Positions 24,517 to 34,612 of a DNA stretch of 64,000 nucleotides are shown here, piece by piece (the stretch's first letter is position 1; the number at the start of each line of letters is the position of its first letter). The DNA comes from Opitutaceae bacterium. Lineage in GTDB: Bacteria; Verrucomicrobiota; Verrucomicrobiia; Opitutales; Opitutaceae. The translations under genes were made by a program, and so were the position numbers. Below the pieces are notes generated by a model, which saw only the letters and a program-made list of their open reading frames with translations, did no database searches and was not told the origin of the DNA. The DNA is taken from assembly GCA_017994935.1 (NCBI GenBank), contig JAGOJU010000008.1, positions 32,338-96,337 on the forward strand, written 5' to 3'.

Positions 24517-26987
24517 TCGCGCAGGAGGTCACGCAGGTCCGCAAGCGAGAGGCGCGACGAGGTGGCATCGCTCGCCTCAAAGACACCCGCGAGCAGCGCC
24601 CGTTTCTCCTCCTGGAGTGCAAGCACCTTTTCCTCCACAGTGCCGGGGCAGATCAACTTGTAACTGGTCACCACCCGATGTTGTCCGATGCGGTGGGCGC
24701 GATCGGTGGCCTGCGCCTCCGAGGCTGGATTCCACCAGGGGTCAAAATGGACGACGGTGTCGGCGGCGGTGAGATTGAGCCCGGTACCGCCCGCCTTGAG
24801 GGAGAGAAGGAAAACCGGAATGTCCGGGGAATTTTGAAATCGGTCGACTTCGGCCTGGCGTGCGCGCGGGCTCATTGTGCCATCGAGGCTGGCGTACGCC
24901 AGACCCTGTGCATCGAGTTCCTCCTTGAGCAGGGCAAGAAGGGAGGTGAATTGCGAGAATACGAGGAGCCGGTGGCCGTCGTCCAGCGCCTCTGACAGGA
25001 GTTCACGGAAAGCCTCCAGCTTGGCGGAGGAAACTGAGGAATCATCACCGGCCGGCACCGGCGGCGCGGCTTCGCCGAGGAGGCGCGGGTCGCAGCAGAC
25101 CTGACGGAGGCGGAGGAGTTGGGTGAAGGTTGCCAGACGAAGCGCCTGTTCCGATGCACCGGTTGATGCCAGCCGATCGAGGTGGCGCTCCGTCTGCTCC
25201 TTCACCGCGCGGTAATGGGCGGACTGTTCCGGCGAAAGTTCGCACCAGATGACCTGTTCAATCCTGGCGGGAAGTTCTGCGGCCACCGCACGTTTTGTCC
25301 GGCGGAGGATGTAGGGTGCCGTCTGCGCGCGCAGACGTTCATCAATCCAGTTTCGTTCCTCGCCGCGTGTGCCGGCGGGCACCGGCTTGAGGTACCCGGG
25401 CATGAGGAACTCGAAGAGCGAGCGCAGGTCGTCGAGAGAATTCTCCAGGGGAGTGCCGGTCAGGACGCAGCGTCCGCGACTCTTCAGCGAGCGCAGTGCC
25501 TGCGCATTCTGGGACCGGCGGTTCTTCACGTGCTGGGCCTCGTCGGCGACGATGCAGGCAAATTCGATTTCAGCCAGTGCCTCGCGGTCGCGCACCAGGG
25601 TCCCGTAGGAGGTGAGCAGGATGTCGAATCTGCGCAGGTGTTCGTCCCGGGTGATGCGGGCGGCGCCGTGATGCACCTGCACCCGGAGATGGGGGACAAA
25701 TTTCGCGCACTCCCTCCGCCAGTTCTCGAGCAATGAGGCCGGGCAGACGACGAGGCATGGAGCAAAGGGTGTCCCTCCTGCCAGCGAGTCGGCGATCGTC
25801 GATGAGATCATCGCCAGTGCCTGGAGCGTCTTTCCGAGTCCCATCTCGTCCGCAAGGATTCCCGCCAACTGGTTTCGCCGGAGGTGGGTGAGCCAGGCTG
25901 CACCGAGGTGCTGGTACGAGCGCAGCGCGCTGTTGAGAGGCTCGGAGAGGGGGATTGGCTGCAGGCTGCTGAGGTTTCGCAGGGATTCGCTTCGGGCTTT
26001 CCAGGTGGCAGGAGGTTCAAATCCCGGAGCGAGCCCTTCCAGGATTTCCTGGGCCTCCACCAGTTGTGCATTTCCGAGCTTGTGCACACGGCGCATCGCA
26101 GGAGCGTGTGAGTCGGTCTCTCCGGACAGTGCGCGCTGCGCCAGCGACAGTTTTTTCAACTGTCCCGGATCGAGCAGATAGACCTTCCCCTCCGTCTCGA
26201 CATATCCGCGATTGGAGGCGATGGCCGCCTGTACGAGGGAGTCGTCGGCATGCCCAACACGCAGCCCCAGGGTGACCGTGAATTCGCCTCGCGTTTCGAT
26301 CGCCTCCGCTTCGATGCCGGCTGGATGCAGGTGGGAGGTGTTCCGGGTGAAATTTTCCGTGAACCTCGTGTGATAGTCGTCGCGGAGCGTCGGGCCGTGA
26401 GCGGCGAGAAAGTTGAGCACGCGGTGACGGTCGCGGAGCCACCACTTTCGATTCGCGGGTTCCAGCGTGAAGCCGGAGGATTTGAGCAACTCGAGTAGCG
26501 GACTGTAGGAAACGTGTTCCCTGGACGGCAACGTGACGCACAGAAAGTGCCCGGAACCGTCCACGAGGGCGGGTGAAACGCCTGGTGACGGCGGGACCGT
26601 TCGGGCGACGGGCGATGCCTTTTCCGGTTGCCGGACGGGCTTGGGAGAACCCGGAAGGTGCGAAGGGTTGGCGGGGTCGGAGTCTTCCCCCAGAAATTCA
26701 CTCGCTCCACGCAGCAAGTGTCCGACCCAGGCCAGCGGGCGGGTGGGGTCGCCCATCCTGTAAAAGACCGCCATCCCCTTCAACAGGGTGATCAATTCCC
26801 GCAATTGACTGCGTTTGAGCTGGAGAAAGAGTGCAGGAGCGGGCTTGGCTCCAAATCGTTGCAGCGCTGCAAGAGCGGGGAGGAACTCGGCCCTTGGCGC
26901 GCTGTCGAGTTCAAGTTCCACCTTGACGGGTATCGCATTGCGCGCCGCGGCAGGCTCAAGATTGGGTGGAAGAAGGACTCGAATCAT
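24513..26987 (-). CDS. SNF2-family ATP-dependent helicase
   Basis: 824 residues. The C-terminal two-thirds is the SNF2 core: Walker A D-E-M-G-L-G-K-T at about 375-382, Walker B D-E-A-Q-H near 480, T-G-T-P-L-E-N, then helicase C with Q-F-T-S, G-T-G-L-N-L-T-A-A and D-R-A-H-R-I-G-Q. The N-terminal 330 residues carry a weakly conserved region seen in bacterial RapA-like or HelicSNF proteins and no recognised DNA-binding domain. It hydrolyses ATP to move along duplex DNA and displace protein or polymerase; targets are unknown. A second SNF2 protein is at 53831-56638, so these are paralogues. Confidence 0.85.
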   Translation of the reverse strand: MIRVLLPPNLEPAAARNAIPVKVELELDSAPRAEFLPALAALQRFGAKPAPALFLQLKRSQLRELITLLKGMAVFYRMGDPTRPLAWVGHLLRGASEFLGEDSDPANPSHLPGSPKPVRQPEKASPVARTVPPSPGVSPALVDGSGHFLCVTLPSREHVSYSPLLELLKSSGFTLEPANRKWWLRDRHRVLNFLAAHGPTLRDDYHTRFTENFTRNTSHLHPAGIEAEAIETRGEFTVTLGLRVGHADDSLVQAAIASNRGYVETEGKVYLLDPGQLKKLSLAQRALSGETDSHAPAMRRVHKLGNAQLVEAQEILEGLAPGFEPPATWKARSESLRNLSSLQPIPLSEPLNSALRSYQHLGAAWLTHLRRNQLAGILADEMGLGKTLQALAMISSTIADSLAGGTPFAPCLVVCPASLLENWRRECAKFVPHLRVQVHHGAARITRDEHLRRFDILLTSYGTLVRDREALAEIEFACIVADEAQHVKNRRSQNAQALRSLKSRGRCVLTGTPLENSLDDLRSLFEFLMPGYLKPVPAGTRGEERNWIDERLRAQTAPYILRRTKRAVAAELPARIEQVIWCELSPEQSAHYRAVKEQTERHLDRLASTGASEQALRLATFTQLLRLRQVCCDPRLLGEAAPPVPAGDDSSVSSAKLEAFRELLSEALDDGHRLLVFSQFTSLLALLKEELDAQGLAYASLDGTMSPRARQAEVDRFQNSPDIPVFLLSLKAGGTGLNLTAADTVVHFDPWWNPASEAQATDRAHRIGQHRVVTSYKLICPGTVEEKVLALQEEKRALLAGVFEASDATSSRLSLADLRDLLRD

Positions 26988-27191
26988 GAAAATAAAGTGT
27001 GAATCCCCGGAGGCAGGTCGCGCGTATAGAATGCGGGCAGCTTCAAATCAACCGCGCTTCATCCTGTGTTCCATCTCCTTGATCCATACTGCATGAGAAA
27101 CAAAAGCTTCCTGCTCGCCGACCTGGCAAGCGTGGGTCTGAAACGATCGGACCGGCAAATGTCCGATGCTTGCAAATTGCGTTCAGCCTAG

Positions 27192-30100
27192 TTGCGTCGT
27201 CCTGTGAATCATCGTCTTCGTTGGAGCTGGATTGCCCTTCTTGTCATTGCGATCGCCGGAGCCTGGGTGGCGACAAGGCGCGGACACGATCGCGCAGCCG
27301 TTCAGCATGCCTCGGTGGCACCTGAGCGTCCCGAGTCCCTTCACCAGCCCGCGGCTTCCCCGCCGGAGGAGAAGGGTGTGCCGGCGGTGCTTGGGAAGAT
27401 TGACGATGCAGCCCGGAAAACTGCTGGGGCACGTTCAGGTGTTGTGAGCAGGCGCTTTCCCGGCGGCAAGGTGAGGGAGGAGCGTCTTGAGGCACTGGGA
27501 CCCGGGCGCGAGCGTTGGTGCCAGTGGATAGAGACCGATGCTCCGTTTCCCAATGTCAGGGCGGATCTCGTGTTCCAAACCAAGGACGGTGCGGTTTCCC
27601 TCGTGGAGGAGACCTACTATCTTGCGGACAGCGTGCTGGTCGAGCGTCCGGCGGATTTGTCTCCCGGGGAGTTTGCAGAACGCCTCGAACGCCTCGGACT
27701 GAAGCCGGTCGCCCAATATGGATTCTCTCCGGCGGTCCGGGTGTTGGTGCCGCAACCGCTGCATCTCGACTCCGTTCCCGAGACGCTCCTGCGTGTCTCG
27801 ACGGGCGAACCCGCGTGGAAGGCGCTGCCCGATCACCTGGCGTTTTCCGACTCGAAACCCAATGACTATGATGCGCGGGGACTCTGGAGCCTCGAAAAGG
27901 TGGGTGCACCGTCCGCATGGGAGGTGACGACGGGATCTTCCAGTGTGATTGTGGCCACCATTGATTCAGGAATCTCGGTGAACCATCCCGATCTCGCCGC
28001 GAACATCTGGTTGAATCCGGGGGAATCCGGAAACGGAAGGGATGATGATGCCAACGGACTCGTGGACGATCTTCGCGGATGGGACTTTGCAGACAACGAC
28101 AATGATCCCGCCGACCAGAACGGTCATGGCACGCACGTTGCAGGGATCATCGGTGCGGTTGGAAACAACGCCACCGGCATCACCGGCGTGGCGCAACGGG
28201 TGAAGCTGATCGGTCTGCGCGCGGGCAACAGTTCGCTGGCCACGTCGGCCATCATCCAGGCCCTCGATTACCTGACCAATCTCAAACTGCGAGGCGTGCC
28301 GATCGTGGCAGTCAACAACTCCTACACCTCCTCGTTTCCCAACACGCTGCAGCGCGAATCGATCGTGCGCGCGCGGGATGCGGACATTCTTTTTGTGGCC
28401 GCGGCAGGCAACGATGGGCGGGATATCGACAATACCGGTTTGCTTTATCCGGTCGGATTCGGCCTTTCAAACATCGTCGGAGTCGCTTCCTCGAATCTCA
28501 ACGATTCGCTGTCGGACTTTTCGAACTGGGGCCTGAGCAGCGTTCATCTTGCCGCTCCCGGAACTGGAATTCTTTCCACGATTCCCGGCAACCTCTACGG
28601 CGTGAAAGATGGCACTTCAATGGCCGCGCCCATGGTTGCCGGGGCCGCGGCACTCCTGCGAGCGGCGGAGCCGGCGCTGGGAGCGACCCAGTTGCGTGCC
28701 CGCTTGATTTCCTCGGTGAAGGCCCTTCCGGGTTTTTCGAATCGTGTTGTGAGTGGTGGACGGCTTAATCTGCAGCGCCTGGTCAACCCGACGGCCATGA
28801 CACCCGCGATCACTGCGCCATTGCCGACTGCGGAGCTCTATGCGATCGACAGCATTGTACAGTCCGTGGTCCTTGAAGCTCGTGGGGCGAAGCTCCTTGC
28901 GGGTGAGGAACAGGGCGAAATTCCCGTGACATGGGCGAAGGTCTCAGGTCCTGGTAGTGTGTTTTTTGCACCTCTCGCCAACAACCGTGTCAGTGTGTCG
29001 TTCTCGTTGGCCGGCCTCTATCGTCTCATGGCAAGCGCATCTTCGGGTGGATTGGATGCGAAGCTTTACCGCAATGTCCTGGTCGGCACTTCCCTTACGG
29101 TGAATCCATCCCAGCTTCTTGCCCAATGGAATTTTGACGAGACATCGGGAGAGCCGCAGGACAGTTCCGGGCAGGGACGCCATGGCGTTCTGCTTGATGG
29201 GGCAACGCGGGATTCGGGGCCGAACGGCGATGGTGCCCTGCGTTTCAATGGAAGCGTGTCGGCCATGAAATTTTCGGCACCCGGCCCCAATCAGGTAACC
29301 CTGGCTGGCTGGATCCGAATGGATTCGAGAGGCAACAGCGTTTTCCCGCGCCTGCTCCATTTTCCAGCGTACTACCTTTTCCCGGGAATGGATTCGTATC
29401 CCAATTCCGATGCCAACATCGGCACGGTGAAGTTCTTGGCCAATTGGTCCGGGGTTGATGGGGTTTGGTATTCGCCCCGAAATATTGTCGCAGAGGGCGC
29501 GTGGTACCACCTCGCAGCCACCTACGATGGAACCAAGGGTACTCGCGAACTCCCGCGCCTGTACCTCGATGGAAAGGAGCTGGATGTGGCGGCGCAGGCG
29601 GGGGCGGAAGGAACGATTGATTTGACGACAGGCGACGGCTATCTCGGAAACAATGCGGAACGAACGCGCGCTTTGCAGGGGCGTCTGTCCGATGTGCGCA
29701 TCTATGGACGCCAGCTGGGTGGTGAGGAAATCGCCCTGCTTGCAAAGGCCGGGACTCTGGAGTCGCTGAAAGCCTGGGAGGTTTATGTGAAGTCGGTGTC
29801 GGCGACACAATCCGTCGTGGGGCTGCGGTTGCCTGACGGGCGCCTCCCGTCCGCGAGCATGAGTGCGGTTTGGCAGAAGATATCCGGGCCTGGCGCACCG
29901 ACGATCATAAGCACGAACAACACCGAGGCCACGCTTGGGTTTACCCAAAATGGACCTCACACGGTGACAGTCGATCTGTTTGAGAACGACGCGATGGTCC
30001 GGCGGGAAGTTGCCATTACGCTTCCAGGCTCGGCGGCAAATCCTGTCGCCCCAGGATTCGTGCGCGCTCCGGCAAGCCGTGTTGCTGCCGTGGGAGCATC

Positions 30101-32105
30101 CATCACGCTTGATTCCGAGGCAACCGGAACGCCACCCCTCTCGTTTCAGTGGTTCCACGACGGAGCCCTGATCAATGGTCAGATCCTCTCGCAGTTGACG
30201 TTGACGGCGCTCAAGCTGGCTGATTCTGGAAACTACACTGTCAAGGTGACCAATATCGCGGGATCGGCGACCAGCGCGCCTGCGCAGTTGACGGTGCTGT
30301 CTCCGCCGGCGATCGTGACGCAGCCGGCGGACAAGCTGGTTGCCGCGGGCACCACCGTGGAGTTTTCAGTGGTTGCGGCGGGGAGTCCCCCCCTGACGTA
30401 TCAATGGCTCAAGAACGGCACCGCCATGGTCGGATCCACGAACCAGACACTCGTGTTGAGCAACGTCTCTTCGGCGAATGACGGGGACTATACCGTGCTT
30501 GTCTCGAATGCAGTGGGAAGTGTGACGAGCAATGCAGCGAATCTTGAGGTGCTGCAGGCGCCGACGATACTCCAGCAGCCGGCGTCACAGACAGTGCTCG
30601 CGGGTCGCACGATCATCCTGGACGTGGCGGTCGGGGGCTCGGTGCCGTATACGTTTGCGTGGTACAAGGACGGCGTGCTCCTTCCGAATGAAACGCTGCC
30701 CAGCCTGAGATTCACAATCATAAGGATGGAGGACTCGGGCACCTACACTTTCAAGGTCAGCAATGTGGTGGGATCGGCAACGACCACGCCGATCGTTCTG
30801 CGAGTGGTGTCTCCTCCTGTGGTGACACGCCAGCCTGCCACTCTGGCGCTGCGTGTTGGGGGAACGGCGACGTTTTCGGTGGAGGTGAGCGGGACCGCGC
30901 CCTTCACCTACCAATGGCAGAAGGATTACGGAAACATTCCCGGCGCGACAAATTCACAGTGGGTGATTCCGTCCGTGGGACAGCAGGATGTCGGAACCTA
31001 CACCGTGATTGTCACGAATGAAGTTGGAAATGTGCGAAGCCAGGAAGCGTACCTCGCAATCGTGCCGACACCGAGGATCACCCTGCAGCCCCAGAGCATG
31101 ACCGTCGCGCAGGGGAGTCCCGCGTTCCTGGAGGTCACGACTCCTGATGAGCCGTCGACGTTGTCCTACCGATGGTGGCGCAACGGCGAACTCGTGGCGG
31201 GAGCCAATCTGCCGAGGCTGGATCTGGCATCGGTTCAGTCCGCCCAGGTTGGAATCTATCAGGTGGAGCTCACGAATTCCGGGGGGACAACGTTGAGCCG
31301 TCCTGCGATCGTCGGCATGACCATCCCCACAAAGACGGCCGGTACGGTGGGGACGCGCCCCGAGTGGCAAAACATCGTGCACGGCAATGGAAACGTGTAC
31401 GATCAGCATGTATTGGAGGGAGCGGCTGGCTCGCTGACCGCAGATGCCGGACAGATTTCGCGGATATCCTTCATCGATGCGCAGGGTGATATTGTGCAGG
31501 TGGAGATGTCGGGTCAGGGGACGCTTTCCCTCGCGCTCGCGAATGCCTCGGGCCCGGCTGAAGCCGCTTTGTACAACCAGCCGGGAGTGCTGTACATGAA
31601 GGGACAGGCAACGCTCGTGCTCACAAATTCCAACGAAAACACCCATGTCGCGGTCTTCTCGGTCGGGTCGGTGACAAATCCCGCAGTGATCAAGCCCGGG
31701 ACGCCCTACGAAGGCTGGGCGAGTCTGCGTGCACTGGCGGTGCTCTCGGCAGTCAACAGGATCGGAGGCATCCGACTCGGCAATGCCCGGTTCGAATCAA
31801 GCGTGGGCGTCACCGGCCTATGGGCTCCTGGAGTCAGCTCGCAGAACGTCTTCCTGAGTGACATTGCCGCTTACTCCGAGGCGACACCCGTCCTCGCGTT
31901 GTCGGCGTCCACGGAGGTCGGTGTGACGGGCGGGGGGCTTTCGCAACCGAACGGAAAGTCTATTTTTGCCGAAGGCCTCAGCGGACTGCGCATGCGTGCC
32001 GGCACATCCTCCAGCGGACAGATCATCGGTCCGAGCGCCCTCCTGGGGCGCATCGTGCGCGATGGTGTCGACATCACCAACAGCATCGTGTTGCCTGGTC
32101 AGTAA
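27192..32105 (+). CDS. Giant secreted subtilisin-like protease with LamG and five Ig-like domains
   Basis: 1637 residues. A hydrophobic N-terminus (about 11-27) is followed by a propeptide-like region of about 200 residues and an S8 peptidase domain with catalytic Asp258 (A-T-I-D-S-G), His312 (G-H-G-T-H-V-A) and Ser476 (G-T-S-M-A-A-P). A LamG/concanavalin domain (about 640-860) contains W-N-F-D-E-T-S-G. Then come five tandem Ig-like domains (about 955-1375), each with a W and a D-x-G-x-Y-x-x-x-V-x-N signature. A C-terminal domain of about 260 residues has no recognised family. The start is uncertain: TTG at 27192 or GTG at 27204. It likely degrades extracellular protein or matures surface proteins while its modules bind glycan. 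Confidence 0.85.
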   Translation: MRRPVNHRLRWSWIALLVIAIAGAWVATRRGHDRAAVQHASVAPERPESLHQPAASPPEEKGVPAVLGKIDDAARKTAGARSGVVSRRFPGGKVREERLEALGPGRERWCQWIETDAPFPNVRADLVFQTKDGAVSLVEETYYLADSVLVERPADLSPGEFAERLERLGLKPVAQYGFSPAVRVLVPQPLHLDSVPETLLRVSTGEPAWKALPDHLAFSDSKPNDYDARGLWSLEKVGAPSAWEVTTGSSSVIVATIDSGISVNHPDLAANIWLNPGESGNGRDDDANGLVDDLRGWDFADNDNDPADQNGHGTHVAGIIGAVGNNATGITGVAQRVKLIGLRAGNSSLATSAIIQALDYLTNLKLRGVPIVAVNNSYTSSFPNTLQRESIVRARDADILFVAAAGNDGRDIDNTGLLYPVGFGLSNIVGVASSNLNDSLSDFSNWGLSSVHLAAPGTGILSTIPGNLYGVKDGTSMAAPMVAGAAALLRAAEPALGATQLRARLISSVKALPGFSNRVVSGGRLNLQRLVNPTAMTPAITAPLPTAELYAIDSIVQSVVLEARGAKLLAGEEQGEIPVTWAKVSGPGSVFFAPLANNRVSVSFSLAGLYRLMASASSGGLDAKLYRNVLVGTSLTVNPSQLLAQWNFDETSGEPQDSSGQGRHGVLLDGATRDSGPNGDGALRFNGSVSAMKFSAPGPNQVTLAGWIRMDSRGNSVFPRLLHFPAYYLFPGMDSYPNSDANIGTVKFLANWSGVDGVWYSPRNIVAEGAWYHLAATYDGTKGTRELPRLYLDGKELDVAAQAGAEGTIDLTTGDGYLGNNAERTRALQGRLSDVRIYGRQLGGEEIALLAKAGTLESLKAWEVYVKSVSATQSVVGLRLPDGRLPSASMSAVWQKISGPGAPTIISTNNTEATLGFTQNGPHTVTVDLFENDAMVRREVAITLPGSAANPVAPGFVRAPASRVAAVGASITLDSEATGTPPLSFQWFHDGALINGQILSQLTLTALKLADSGNYTVKVTNIAGSATSAPAQLTVLSPPAIVTQPADKLVAAGTTVEFSVVAAGSPPLTYQWLKNGTAMVGSTNQTLVLSNVSSANDGDYTVLVSNAVGSVTSNAANLEVLQAPTILQQPASQTVLAGRTIILDVAVGGSVPYTFAWYKDGVLLPNETLPSLRFTIIRMEDSGTYTFKVSNVVGSATTTPIVLRVVSPPVVTRQPATLALRVGGTATFSVEVSGTAPFTYQWQKDYGNIPGATNSQWVIPSVGQQDVGTYTVIVTNEVGNVRSQEAYLAIVPTPRITLQPQSMTVAQGSPAFLEVTTPDEPSTLSYRWWRNGELVAGANLPRLDLASVQSAQVGIYQVELTNSGGTTLSRPAIVGMTIPTKTAGTVGTRPEWQNIVHGNGNVYDQHVLEGAAGSLTADAGQISRISFIDAQGDIVQVEMSGQGTLSLALANASGPAEAALYNQPGVLYMKGQATLVLTNSNENTHVAVFSVGSVTNPAVIKPGTPYEGWASLRALAVLSAVNRIGGIRLGNARFESSVGVTGLWAPGVSSQNVFLSDIAAYSEATPVLALSASTEVGVTGGGLSQPNGKSIFAEGLSGLRMRAGTSSSGQIIGPSALLGRIVRDGVDITNSIVLPGQ

Positions 32106-32214
32106 CCGAAGGCCGCGAGGGTCAGCTTCAAATGATTGTGGTGTCATTGCGCAAATTGGCACTCACAGAGATATCAATCTTGACGCGGGCGAATGCCGAA
32201 CTGGACCGCAAACA

Positions 32215-34518
32215 TCAGGGACTGACCTTCTCGGTGAATCCCTCGGTTACTTCTCCGCTCAGCACCTGGCTGATGCGTTCCATCAGGTTTTCGCGGGCGA
32301 AAGGTTTCCGGAGGAAGAGCGTGGATTCGTTCAGCAGGTCGCCAAGCGCAGATTCGCGATCCGAGTAGCCGCTCATGAGTATGACGCGGATCGCGGATCG
32401 AAGGCTGCGCAGCTGTTTCAATGCACCGACGCCGTCCAGACCCGGCATCGTGAGATCGAGAATGACGAGATCATAGGTTTCGGGTCGTCGATGAAACAAC
32501 TCGACGGCCTCGATTCCGTCGGAGGCGGTTTCCACGGAGAATCCTTCCAGCTGGAGAATCTCCGCGGTGACGGCCCGTATCTCCGGTTCGTCGTCCACAA
32601 GAAGGATTCTCAGGGCGTGACGCTGGGCCTCTGACAGATGGGGAGCGGGGCTGGTCGGAGGAAGGCCTGATCCAAGGGGAGCGTTCAGGAGAGGCAGGCA
32701 CATCCGGAATGTCGACCCCTCCGACAGGACGCTCTCCACAAAGAAGCAGCCGCTGTGCGCGCGTACGATTCCCAGCACCGCTGCGAGTCCCAGGCCGCGG
32801 CCGGTGAACTTGGTGGTGAAGAACGGATCGAAAATCTTTGCAAGGGTTTCCTCGTTCATGCCGCAGCCGGTGTCCGACACCTCGAGGAATGCGAACTGTC
32901 CTGCAGGCAGGTTCTGGCCGATGCAGGCCTGCTCCAGCATATCAGCCGTCAGCCACGTGCTGCCGGTCCTGATTCTAATGATCCCGCCGTAGGCCGGAAG
33001 CGCCTCCGAGGCGTTGATCACGAGGTTCATCATTATCTGGCTCATCTGCGCGTGGTCCACCTCGATGACGGACGAGTGAGGGGACAGGTCCAGTTCCAGT
33101 TGGGCGAGTTTTCCAATCGACAGTTCCAGCAGTTGCGTGGTCTCGCGCACGAGCCTGTTCAGATCGGTTTGCTGGCGGGTGACCGGATTTCGTCCGGCAT
33201 AGGCGAGCAACTGGTGGCAAAGGTCGGCAGCCCGGAAGGAGGCCTTTTCGATCGCCTCAAGGTGCTTGTCGCTTTCGGAACCCTCATCGATGGAGTGCCT
33301 GCAGAGCTGGGCGTTCGCCAGGATGGCGGTCAGGATGTTGTTGAAGTCGTGTGCCACGCCACCCGCGAGCACGCCGAGACTCTCGAGTTTCTGGGTTTCC
33401 AGCAGCTTGTCCTGAAACTCCGCCTTGGATGACTCGTCCTCCTTTCGGGCCGTAATGTCCTGGAACGATCCGTATAACCTCACCACCTTGCCGTTGCAGT
33501 CCCGCTCCGCCCTGCCGATCGATCGGACCCAGAGCGAACGTTTCCTGGCCGTGATCAGCTGAAGTTCCAGGTCGAAGGAAGATCCGGATTCGATCGCCTG
33601 TCTCGCCGCTTCACGGATGATCGGCTGGCTCTTTGGCGCATAGAAACCGATTGCCTCCTCCACGGTTGGATAGGGCTGGGCGGGATCCAGATCATGGATA
33701 CGAAAGGTTTCATGCGTCCAGAAGAGTGACTGGTGGGCGACATCGAGTTCCCATCCGCCCACACCCGACACTTCCTGGCTCTGCCGAAAGAGCGATTGGC
33801 TGCGCTTGAGTTCGTTTTCGGTGCGCTTGCGCTCGGTGATGTCGCTGCCTGTTCCCACGATCCGTAGCGGCCAGCCGTGGGGATCGCGGCTCACGATTTT
33901 TGCGCGGTCCATGAACCAGCGCCACATGCCCATCCTGTCGCGAATACGGTATTCAAATCTCGAATACACCGGATGTTCCGGCTCCCGCATTGCCTCGAGC
34001 CGCTCCCGGACGTAGGAGAGATCGTCGGGATGGACGATCGCAAGGAAGGCGGCCTCGCTGGTGAGCCCATCGGCCTCCGTGTACCCAAGCATTTCGAGCC
34101 AACGGGGACTGCGCTCCACGTAGCCGCTCGCAACATCGAAGTCCCAAAATCCGTCCTGGCTTGCCTCGAGAACGAGGGCGATGCGGTGCTGGCTGGAGGC
34201 GAGATCCCGGGATTGCCGGTTCAGACGGGATACGGAATGCCGTTCCCAGATCCATGCAGCGATGGCGCCAGCCAGTGCAATCCAAAGAGGGAGCGTGTGC
34301 AGGTCAAAAGGAAGCCCCAGCAGCGCTAGCGGCGTGGAAGGTGCAGGAAGTTCATCCGGATGGAAGGCGGACTGGCCGGCACCGATCTGGGCAACCGCAG
34401 GCAGCATGAAAAAAGCAATCGCGGCACCTCTTCGGGTGCGGCTCCGCGCGCCGACTGATATGTCGAAAATTTTTGCCCATGGCTTCGCCATCCAGCGTAA
34501 CAATCGGCACTCCGGCAC
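32215..34518 (-). CDS. Membrane-associated hybrid histidine kinase with PAS domains and receiver
   Basis: 767 residues. One hydrophobic segment near the start (about residues 29-45) and another near 77-93 precede two PAS domains (about 125-260 and 275-365) each followed by a PAC-like segment. The HisKA phosphorylated His lies in G-V-A-H-D-F-N-N-I-L at about residue 389, followed by the HATPase domain with N-x-x-x-N-A and D-x-G-x-G motifs (about 490-620). A C-terminal receiver has L-V-D-D-E-P and phospho-acceptor Asp about 686 in V-I-L-D-L-T-M-P-G. The GVAHDFNN box is of the cytoplasmic PAS-kinase type. No partner regulator adjoins, so its output is unknown. Met at 34491 is an alternative start. 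Confidence 0.87.
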   Translation of the reverse strand: MPECRLLRWMAKPWAKIFDISVGARSRTRRGAAIAFFMLPAVAQIGAGQSAFHPDELPAPSTPLALLGLPFDLHTLPLWIALAGAIAAWIWERHSVSRLNRQSRDLASSQHRIALVLEASQDGFWDFDVASGYVERSPRWLEMLGYTEADGLTSEAAFLAIVHPDDLSYVRERLEAMREPEHPVYSRFEYRIRDRMGMWRWFMDRAKIVSRDPHGWPLRIVGTGSDITERKRTENELKRSQSLFRQSQEVSGVGGWELDVAHQSLFWTHETFRIHDLDPAQPYPTVEEAIGFYAPKSQPIIREAARQAIESGSSFDLELQLITARKRSLWVRSIGRAERDCNGKVVRLYGSFQDITARKEDESSKAEFQDKLLETQKLESLGVLAGGVAHDFNNILTAILANAQLCRHSIDEGSESDKHLEAIEKASFRAADLCHQLLAYAGRNPVTRQQTDLNRLVRETTQLLELSIGKLAQLELDLSPHSSVIEVDHAQMSQIMMNLVINASEALPAYGGIIRIRTGSTWLTADMLEQACIGQNLPAGQFAFLEVSDTGCGMNEETLAKIFDPFFTTKFTGRGLGLAAVLGIVRAHSGCFFVESVLSEGSTFRMCLPLLNAPLGSGLPPTSPAPHLSEAQRHALRILLVDDEPEIRAVTAEILQLEGFSVETASDGIEAVELFHRRPETYDLVILDLTMPGLDGVGALKQLRSLRSAIRVILMSGYSDRESALGDLLNESTLFLRKPFARENLMERISQVLSGEVTEGFTEKVSP

Positions 34519-34612
34519 GGGGCTGAAAGAATAGGTCCTCGGCTCGTCGTTGGATTGTCCGGGGGGCCAGTGGAAATATCGGCAAACTATCTCGTTATTA
34601 CTTGCCGGGCAA

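Noticed and set aside
27094..27189. 32-codon ORF upstream of the giant protease
   Set aside because: Short, no ribosome site and no recognisable product; kept out as likely chance.
28944..30158. 404-residue antisense frame inside the giant protease
   Set aside because: The plus strand has clear LamG and Ig domains here; the antisense frame is unlike any protein family.
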